Shown here: piece by piece, positions 55,748 through 64,000 of the stretch | Layout: each line of letters starts with the position of its first letter | Position numbering within the stretch: position 1 is the first letter of the stretch | DNA from: Meandrina meandrites | Lineage: Eukaryota > Cnidaria > Anthozoa > Scleractinia > Meandrinidae | Assembly: GCA_963693305.1 (NCBI GenBank) | Contig: OY855906.1 | Location: forward strand, 17,069,661 to 17,133,660 | Length of the DNA: 64,000 nucleotides | Direction: 5' to 3' | Position numbers and translations under genes: made by a program | Notes under the pieces: generated by a model | The model's database searches: none | Told to the model about the DNA's origin: nothing | The model's input: only the letters and a program-made list of their open reading frames with translations

Positions 55748-56074
55748 TATTTCTAAAGGGCCGGATTAATATACTTCGGGTTCAATCAGCGACAAAATGA
55801 GGAAATTCTTCGTAAGTCACTCGCAAACGCCGTGGCAACAATGGTCAACAATTCATTTTACATTAATTATTTATAACCGGCACTTTTAGTTTTGGTTCCG
55901 CTCTACTGACAGAAAAATAACCTGGTACTCTGTGAGCGGTCCCTTTTTTCCTTAGTGGAGCACCCCTTTTTAGTTTTTTAGCGAGCGAAATCTCTGCCAC
56001 CCCCTCTCAAGAGTACGAAAATATAGGTCCACATCAGCCTTTGGCTGCGCTTAATTAAACCTATTTCAAATAAA
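55748..56074. other. Upstream flank of copy C
   Basis: No gene. Probable 5' UTR/promoter region of copy C on the minus strand; no clear TATA box identified. Confidence 0.3.
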
Positions 56075-56279
56075 GTATGTATGTATGTATGTATGTATGT
56101 ATGTATGTATGTATGTATGTATGTATGTATGTATGTATGTATGTATGTATGTATGTATGTATGTATGTATGTATGTATGTATGTATGTATGTATGTATGT
56201 ATGTATGTATGTATGTATGTATGTATGTATGTATGTATGTATGTATGTATGTATGTATGTATGTATGTATGTATGTATG

Positions 56280-56309
<30 letters not shown>
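56075..56309. repeat. (GTAT)n microsatellite
   Basis: About 59 uninterrupted units. Frames reading MYVC or YIHT are artefacts. Confidence 0.98.
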
Positions 56310-56311
<2 letters not shown>

Positions 56312-57464
56312 ACTGCTTCCCTCTTTTCCGCCCTCCCACAGAGGTTGCTGCCATTCGAGTGGGTGGTCTGTAGGGTTCCATTCAGGGTAAATCAACAACG
56401 GGTATATATGTCCAATGATTTCTACGCGAGTCGTCGGACAAATATCAGGCAAATAATATCAAAACAGATATTTATTCCGATAACAAAAGAACTAAACACT
56501 TCACAAGCTATATAACGCGTATTAATTAGCTATATGTCCTAGATTTAATTTGTCTCTACCAAGGTTTACATATCTTTGATATCACATGCAAGAATCCCAA
56601 TAAGAGTCTCTTTTTAATAACGTGAGGTGTCTGAATAACTAATAATCATTTACAATGTTAGTAAAACACTATTTAAGTTGCTTTTTTTTACAAAAGATCC
56701 AAGAGAAGCACCCAAAAATAGGGCACTTCAACCAAACCATGCTTGCACTTATTCGATCAATTCTACACAATTAATGAAGCTGTTTTGGTGTCATTTTAAA
56801 AACTCAGGTTACGATTAATTTTCTTCTTCGCTTCTTTTCTATTTCGTTCTTGGTAAAGGAAAGTTTCCAGCACTTTTACCAGAAATGCGTCGCCAACCAC
56901 TGAAGATAAGAAATTGTTCTAAAGTGATCAAATTGGACATTCCCATACATGTAAATAGCACCTCATCTTTGGGTGAGACGATAAACCGAAGACTGGAGAC
57001 AAGCCTTTACAGCTGCATTTGAATTGGTATCGTCCTTGGGTAAGTTGAATCAGCTTGTAATGCCGAGCATAATTAGTAGAACACGTCATCCCCATAGCTC
57101 GTTGATCCTGATGAGAAATTAAACAAATAAACGAATAATTTAGGGTTTCCTTGAAAATATAAACATTACCTCAAAAATAAGGTTTCTTTCCAGAAAAGTG
57201 GAACTAATATTTCAAGGGACGGGGTGGAGAGAGCGATGTGCAGATTTGTTGTCGAGAAAGGGGCTGTGGTGGGTACGTGAATTTCATCTTTGTTTAAGCG
57301 TACAGATGTAAGCAAAACGCTGACTGGAACCACCAGGACTCGATTCCCTAACAAAACGGCCCCAGTCTTTACATTATTAAGAATAATAAGTTCTTTTGAA
57401 GTAAAGTTTTTCTTCTAGAGCAAGCATGGCACTATAGCTTTAAGTTTGTGGTATATATAGTTAC
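56310..57464. other. Spacer or intron of the coiled-coil gene
   Basis: A minus-strand open stretch at 57173-57354 ends in a donor-like GAG|GTAATG and could be a further exon, but no domain or clear acceptor supports it. Otherwise nothing seen. Confidence 0.3.
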
Positions 57465-58893
57465 CTTTCGCTCTTCGTAAAAAGCTTCTGATTCACCACT
57501 TACAGCAGTAGCTGCTGTAGAAGGCCCTTCTATACGTCTGTTCACACACGCGCTAAAGTTTGCAGCTGGCTTACCGCCGTTGGAGCCAAGAATTTTTAGC
57601 TGAGAAAAGGATGAATATATTGTTTGAAAATCAGGATAACAGTCGACAACAGGCCCGAGTTTTCCTTTTCTTTTCTTATGATAATGCACTGTTTCCGATT
57701 TTATTTGATAGAGGGCTCTAGAGTTTGGACGACATTCAACGAATAGAAAATTTTTATCCCCGTGTGTTCAAACATCGTATGATTTATTCTATTACTATTT
57801 CAGACCTTGATTTTGGTTCACATAGAAGTATAAATGGGTGCGGTGAACTGTAAGAGAAACCTGAAAAAAAAAAATGCAGGGGGAGACCTGGATCGACTGT
57901 AGCCGATATTCCTAGTTGTTGCATGTAAAGAAAAGCAGCATTCACTGCTCGGTGGTGTTGGCAACTTTGGCCCGGGTGCAAACGTTTTTTTAATGCAACA
58001 ATATCTAGTTATTTTACCTTGTCAAACAGCGTTGCATTAACTGCAGTCAGGGAGTCTCTCAAACAATTGTGCATAGACTGAAGGTCTTGATGGGAAGCAT
58101 TCTGTGCGCCATTAATTGCTTGAAGTGTTTTCATCAAGTTGTTCATCTGGCTATATCCTTTCTCCAGACTCGCTGCTCTGTTGCTGATGTTATTGCTGGC
58201 TTTTCTCAACTCTTGAACATGTGACTCGAGTTGTGTAACATTGATGGCCAACCTCCTGTTCATCCCCTCTGTCTGCATCTGATTTCTTCTCAGTTCATTC
58301 ACTACTGATGTTAACTTGTTGTCATTGTTATTGAGTTCCTTTATTGCTTTATTCAGTTGTGTAAACTCAGTGTCAAGCTTCTTCTCAATGGCATCGTGAG
58401 TGTTGGTCATGTTAACCCACACATCATCCACAATAGCAACCTGACAAACAGATATTCTATGAGCGATGTCATCAAAAAGCAATCCAGGAAAAGAAAATAT
58501 AACGGGTGCAGCACAGACTTCCTTTAATTACTTGCTGCGATGCTGTAGGGGGAGGGGGGAGGGGTATGCTGAGTATCGGTAATGAAAATTCCCGAACATT
58601 ACTTTTCAACATTATGAAAAGGTGTAAAAAAGGAAGAAACTTCTTCTTTCTTCTTTAGTCCGGGTTAAATTAACCCATCATTTACTCTCTTTCAATAGCT
58701 ATCCAAGATGACGTTCACGATGTTTCACGACATCATGAGTAACGGTCTCGCGCTAAACCGGCAGCAACACACATCGCGCGCGGTATAATGATCTCGTCTC
58801 CCACGCAAATTATAGAGAATAAAGAGATTCAGTAGTGTTCGCAGAACATACCTTGTTGGCAGTCTCATTGACCTGGGCCTGCAGGAATTCAAC
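57465..58893 (-). CDS. Coiled-coil protein gene, three internal exons
   Basis: Three minus-strand exons with clean GT-AG sites, all phase 0: 58852-58893 (14 codons, VEFLQAQVNETANK), 58018-58440 (141 codons) and 57465-57599 (45 codons). The large exon is a long heptad-type coiled coil (DAIEKKLDTEFTQLNKAIKE, TQLESHVQELRKASNNISNR, SQMNNLMKTLQAINGAQ) with several N-x-S/T sequons (NVT, NIS, NAS, NAT), suggesting an extracellular or lumenal protein. The third exon (NGGKPAANFSACVNRRIEGP...) has one Cys and leaves the coiled coil. Start and end exons were not identified. Family not recognised; a laminin-, collagen- or fibrinogen-like stalk is possible. Confidence 0.65.
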
Positions 58894-59301
58894 CTGTTGG
58901 TATAAATAAGGAGTCCGTAAAACCAAATTGATTGTAAGGCTGGTATTACGGCGGAAGGGCAGATGGCGAATTTTTAAAATAGCAGAGCTAGTTTTCTTCA
59001 GGGCCAGTATAATAACGTGAAAATAACGGCTCTAAAATTTGAATTAGGACATACAATGGCAGTTAATGCGGTTTCACTACATGAAGATACGAGAAGGATT
59101 GTCCGTAAGTTGAAGATCGAGAGGAATAAATTTCATGTCTTCTAGGTCATTCCTCTGTATTGCATTGCGCATCCTTACAGCGCATAATTTTACGTGTAAT
59201 TAGCGCACTCACATAGTTCCCTTATGCTAATCAACAAGTAGTTGAAGTTGGGTTGAAAATCTATGCCATAGATTTTCTATTTCGGAAAATGACCTTAATA
59301 A
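58894..59301. other. Spacer or intron
   Basis: No recognisable exon. Short palindrome ATCTATGCCATAGAT at about 59260-59274. Confidence 0.3.
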
Positions 59302-59311
59302 GGGCGATTTA

Positions 59312-59601
59312 TCCTAGGGGGACTCCATATGGAAGGGACGGGGATGCTCGTCGGAAATTCTGAATTTAACCCCCAAAAGAGACCAATCTGGGCGTGACTG
59401 ACCCCTAAAAGAGACTTTGCTTATATGAATCGAGTAAATATAACTAATAAAAATTCTTTCTTTTTTGGTTATTTCTTCGCGTGCAACCCTAAACGAGACC
59501 TTGACAGCTAAAAATAATGACATTTTTCCCAGAACACCCTAAACGAGACAAAAATCCCCAATTTACACTCCTCCCCGTCCCTTTCATATAGGAGTCCCCC
59601 C
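59312..59601. mobile_element. TIR element with possible 10-bp duplication
   Basis: Ends GGGGGACTCCATATGGAAGG ... CCTTTCATATAGGAGTCCCC-type inverse, with repeated (A)AAAGAGACC / CTAAACGAGAC words inside. GGGCGATTTA occurs at 59302-59311 and 59602-59611. The left end has five extra bases before the inverted repeat, so the duplication is probable rather than certain. Confidence 0.65.
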
Positions 59602-60535
59602 GGGCGATTTAAGAATTTCTCGCATGCGACAAGCTTTCGACAAGCCTTCGACATGACTGACTTTGTAGGACCATTATTTGCACGCACGCGCGATGATTTG
59701 TTTTATACTTCTACTTTGTAAATGAAGCTTCACTAGGCATAACCAGAAGTACACAGCTAGAAGCCTACATGTAGTATTAGGGCGCATGCTATGTCTTTGG
59801 CGTGTAGGTTATTTTTAGCACAAACCTTGCGCGCGAGAAAATGACGTAGTTTATTGCGAAGAAATGATGACTTGCGCGTGCACTCCATCATTGCACGTGA
59901 TCATTGCATGAGATTGTTACAATTTTTGCAAATTACGGCTTTCAGTCACGTCATTTGTGAGGGCCCTTCATTTTGGCGGGCTATGAAAAGGAATATGCAA
60001 CCACGCCAAACGACAAGACCATAAAGAACCGAAGGCAGGATGACCTTAAAATATAAATCCAAATATAAGTCCTCTCCCCAAATCAAACGCGCCTCAATTT
60101 ATGACCTGACTATCAAACGACCTTTATATGATATCACTCAGACCAAAAAAGCAAAATACAAAATTTGGAAGATTTCTTAGATTGTGGGCAACAAGATTGT
60201 TTTTCCAAGAGAATGAGGCAGGCGTTTTGATGGCCACTCCTATTTCATCATATCCATTTTACACTTTCAGCATGTAACCATAGGTGTAATCGTACGTAAT
60301 TTTTATACCCGAGGACTTGACCCATAAAAGAAACTATTTTTCATGCGATCAGTGAAGACCTTCAACACAGTATTAAGGTGGTTTTTTCAGTTACTTCTTC
60401 ACGGGAAAGTTTGTTTGATTATTTGAGCAATAGAATAGTTTCAACGCTGTGGGATGCCATTTTTGATATTGAAACCAAGAAGTTACGGAACTCTCTAGAT
60501 TTTTAAAATCTAGAGAATATTATAGTTTATGTAAG

Positions 60536-60895
60536 TAACGGATGAAGACTGCATCAACAACGATCCGAATGAACGGCCGAGTGAACAGCCCAGCATGCGC
60601 ATAAGCTCATGAAGCTCTGAACAAACAGCAAGCAGACGAAGGCACAGAATGCAGAAAGTCATCCACACGACTGACTGACTAGAGCTGTAGAGGGCTTAAC
60701 TGAATAGTAAAGTGAAGTCGTTATAATTATCAGTTGTGTAAATAACAGACGCAATCTGCACAAACGGCAAGCTGAATGAACGGAAGAATGAACAGCCAGA
60801 CAGGTGTATAAGCACCCGAATGCCTGAGCAGACGAACCGGACAGACAAGAGAGTCGAAAACACAGAAAGTCGTCTATAAAAATGACTGACTGGTG
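60536..60895. repeat. Two-copy diverged repeat of about 180 bp
   Basis: Both halves contain TGAACGG..GA.TGAACAGCC, AGCAGACGAA and CAGAAAGTC...GACTGACT in the same order. Confidence 0.6.
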
Positions 60896-61639
60896 TTTTA
60901 CTAGCAGTAACGTGTTGTCCCGATAATATTTTACCTCGATTTTACCGTTTAGGTGAATTTATTTTGATATTTAAAACTGGCAATTTAGTGAGCTCACTAA
61001 TAGGTTTACTTTTATCGGAGTAGATTGACAAAAAATAATAGTTTGCCTGCTCAGAAAGTCTGCCATTCTCGTCACGGGTACAGTGACAGACCCGTTAGAG
61101 AAATGAATATTTAGCGAGAAGCACGCGAGAAATCAGGGTAAGCGCGCGCGGGAAGACGTTACATTAATCTTTGTATCAGTACTATAACGTATTGTTTACT
61201 AAAAGCCAACTGAATCAGGGTGAATCTCTCTAAACACACGTTTCAAACTGTGGTACCACAGCTGGCCCTACGAGCCTGAGCTGGCTGCTATCAATCTATA
61301 CCGATTAAGCGTTTTAAATGATTTAAAATACCGCAGAAGTATAATGCTAAATCGTTATAAAAGAATGTTCTTTGATTGTGCTTTGACATTAGTGGTGAGA
61401 GTACATTTAAACAAAATGTGCCGCAATCCAAACAAGTTCTCGAAGTTATTTTGTAAACAGTGTTTTTAGGATGAAGTTAGCTTATTCAAATCTTAAGTCA
61501 GGAGCAAAGTTATGAACATGCCGTCGAAAAACTGAGCGCCTGGTACAATTATTTGGTCGTTTTTACTTGATGGCTCGCGACAACTGTTTGCACGCGCGTA
61601 CGGCCGCATTAAGCGCGCAACCTGGGCACTAATAAAGTG

Positions 61640-61745
61640 ACCTTGATGGCTAAAAACATTTTTGTTTTGTCCCCAACACCCTAACCGAGACTAACATCGC
61701 AATTTTCACATCGTAGTGATACGAATAGTATCCCCTTTCACTAAT
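61640..61745. repeat. Fragment related to the 59312-59601 element
   Basis: Shares GACCTTGA(T/C)GGCTAAAAA, ACACCCTAA(C/A)CGAGAC and the following AATTTTCACA-type stretch with the right half of that element. Confidence 0.5.
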
Positions 61746-62564
61746 AATGGAATCACCACCCCTTTAGAGGGCTGCTCGGCCAGGAGCGATGAAAAGCAGT
61801 TGCATTCGCAGAATATAGTGTGTTGAAATTGGTGTTTGTGCGGGAAAGCTGCATCAGCATAGCAGAAGGTACGGGAAAGTCAAGATGCTTGTACATCGTA
61901 AAATTCAGCTAGTTATCCCTGGCCTTTTTTAAAACTATATTTTTAATCAAGAACACAGCACTACCTTACAATATAATTCACTACATAATATTACTCTTCG
62001 TTCGACTACATACACTTTCACGGTTTATAACAAACAATCAACGGTACACATTACACTACATAACCGTTAAACTTGCTCCAAGTCGCTCATTTTTGCTTGG
62101 TGTCGATAGAGTTATTTGATAAAATCACTTACAAAGAAGCAACATAAGATCGCGCGTTGAAGACCAGAGCGCGCCCTTTGTATTCAGCGTTCTCCTGTGA
62201 ATCAAAGGAGAGCCTTGGAACAAGTCTATATTATCGTATAACCGGGAAGTTTTCTACAATAAGTTTTAATAAGCTTAATGATGATTCAAATTGATTTACC
62301 GCCATAACATATATATATGTATATATGTATAGATATGAGTGTCTTCACTTGCTTACGTAACTGGTGCTTATGTCTGCAGGTGGCGAATAATAGGGGCGAA
62401 GCCACGAAAACCAACGGCGAAGTTGCCAAATAGGAGTACAACTTCATAACTAGACCTAAACCTTTAGCAAACGCAAACCAACTACAATCTTGACGTATCT
62501 GTAAAACTTGTCAATCTTAAGAGAGAGACAAAGTCTCTTCAAATCAAACTTAACCAACCTTTAA

Positions 62565-62874
62565 GGGCACTACCACGGGAATTTTGATGCATTTTTGGTC
62601 AAAAAGATATTGAGATTATGACCAACTGTCCCAACTGCTTTCACCCGAGCTCAAAAATGAAATGTGCCATAAGCTTTTACCGCTTTCATAAAAACACAAA
62701 GACTGATTTTGAAACAGTCTGCCTGCCCTTTTCAATTTGGAACAAAACCTCGTGCATGCGTTTCTCATGATAACCCTCAGTAGTAGTAATTTTTAACAAA
62801 ACTAGGACCATTTTGACCTTTTGGGAGTTTGACTTTTCGAAGTCATGCTCATGATAGTGTCCGTTTAATTAACT
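62565..62874. mobile_element. Degenerate TTAA-target MITE
   Basis: GGGCACTACCACGG at the left and GATAGTGTCC at the right resemble the 54204-54543 ends; TTAA at 62561-62564 and 62875-62878. Confidence 0.5.
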
Positions 62875-64000
62875 AAAGCATAACTCTACAAACTAGTCTA
62901 CCAAAAACTCTCAATTTGAGTTCTCTGATTGGTCTTTGAAATAATTCTCGGTCGGTCGGGACTACCATACTGCTTCGTACTCAGTCAAATTTACGAGCTT
63001 ACAGAAGGTGAACGGGTAGTCTGATGTTGCAATGTAATGTAGCAAATTAATCGGAAAACATTCGGAAGGCCATAAGGAAAGCCTTTTCCTTTTTTTGCAG
63101 GAAATGGTTGGAAATCTTTAGCTGACCTTTGCAAAACTTGTCGATCATTTCGTGCAGCCAATTGAAATCAAGAGTTTTGTCATAATTACCGTTATGTCAC
63201 ATAGTTAAAGGTCAAATGAACCAAAATTTCGACATTCTTTCTTTAGCGATTTTAAAGCAACCAAACGCTAGAAGAATTCATTATTAAGTAAACTTAAGGC
63301 GAAATTTTGCTTTCTGAGCCTTAAAGCGCGAACTATCGCAAAAACTACGAAGATTTCCGAAGACTTCACGAAAACGTTTCCAAAATGACCGCGCACTAAA
63401 GTGGAAGGAATGGATCGAGCTTTGAATTTTGTGACGTAATAGTTTTATTTTACGGCTTTGCGATCGAAGAGACGATCGTCGTTTAAAGAGCGAATAATGT
63501 TAAGTTTGAGAGTTTCAGTCAGTCTGAGTAATTCAAATAATTCTGAAAGGATCTAAGCTTTTTTTAAACGTTGTTATATTTTTTACTACATTGGAATCCA
63601 GTTTCAAAGATTACATGTAATAATTATCAAAGCACTGAGTAAAATTGTAAGCATTGTACGATATAGGAGGTTTTCAAACACTGGATGGTGTATAAAAATC
63701 ATCAGTCCGCTCAGCTTGGTATGGAACAATTAATTTTGTTATATACCCCAAGTGAAATGCAGTTTTTTTGGATTTGCACGTAATTCTTATCAGGACGTGT
63801 GCGGCTTGCATGGGATGTGGCCAAAAGCCACATCCAAGATTGAATTCACTGTTTCTTTTCCGTACTCGAGAGTCACACAAAACACAAAAATAAATTTGAA
63901 CTCAAAAATTTAACTTGAATGTAAGAATATTTCTCAATGCAAATTCGAAACCGCACAAGCATCACGCAGGGTAAAACTTTCAATGAATAAACTCGTGTCG
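62875..64000. other. Non-coding sequence
   Basis: No gene, RNA or mobile element recognised. The 68-codon minus frame at 63674-63880 has no supporting features. Confidence 0.3.

Noticed and set aside
56061..56515. MYVC and YIHT repeat frames
   Set aside because: Translation of the (GTAT)n tract.
57166..57354. Further exon of the coiled-coil gene
   Set aside because: The donor-like end is acceptable, but no convincing acceptor or sequence continuity was found.

Overview
The window looks like nuclear DNA of a cnidarian, most likely an anthozoan such as a stony coral. It is AT-rich and intron-bearing, with GT-AG splice sites, and coding exons are sparse. It is packed with mobile elements and satellites: BEL/Pao, Ngaro-type tyrosine-recombinase, Penelope-like and LINE remnants, a Kolobok transposon, a tRNA-derived SINE and many short inverted-repeat elements. 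The organism call is an inference from this mix; no species marker is present.

Host-like genes. The best one is a minus-strand tandem family of DUF288/STELLO-like type II membrane glycosyltransferases. Copy A has exon 1 at 2484-2842 and its remainder lies left of the window. Copy B has its catalytic exon at 7909-8965 and a candidate upstream exon at 37677-37879, with a decayed duplicate at 38281-38474. Copy C is complete in two exons (55293-55684 and 51508-52534). All splice junctions share the same phase. A second minus-strand host-like gene at 57465-58893 encodes coiled-coil segments in phase-0 exons. A small plus-strand two-helix membrane protein may lie at 30189-30656.

Mobile elements by region. 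1-1430: 3' end of a BEL/Pao retrotransposon. 1434-7790: inverted-repeat elements, including a PIF/Harbinger-type one with TTA duplications and a Mutator-like one with 9-bp duplications whose right arm holds a (TACC)n array. 10496-11077: a reading frame with a 2A-like motif. 11930-14379: a 2.45-kb foldback element whose arms are arrays of 50-bp hairpin units and whose loop carries a Penelope-like fragment. 16011-29263: a Kolobok transposon with TTAA duplications and a two-ORF transposase locus, interrupted by a 5.4-kb Ngaro-type element at 23041-28445; an unoccupied paralogous target site lies just to the right at 29559. 31034-32823: a perfect 1.79-kb CAGG array. 36412-37315: an inverted-repeat element with AATCAAT-rich arms. 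38.0-39.7 kb, 44.1-46.3 kb and 56.1 kb: minisatellite and microsatellite arrays. 46.5 and 51.3 kb: LINE remnants. 47.2-59.6 kb: further hairpin and inverted-repeat elements, four of them inside the intron of copy C. 59.6-64 kb: largely featureless.

Most long open frames in the satellite arrays are artefacts of stop-free short repeats. The mobile-element proteins mostly show damage (missing exons, frameshift, altered RNase H residue), so much of the window is a nested record of transposition through the introns and spacers of the STELLO-like gene cluster.
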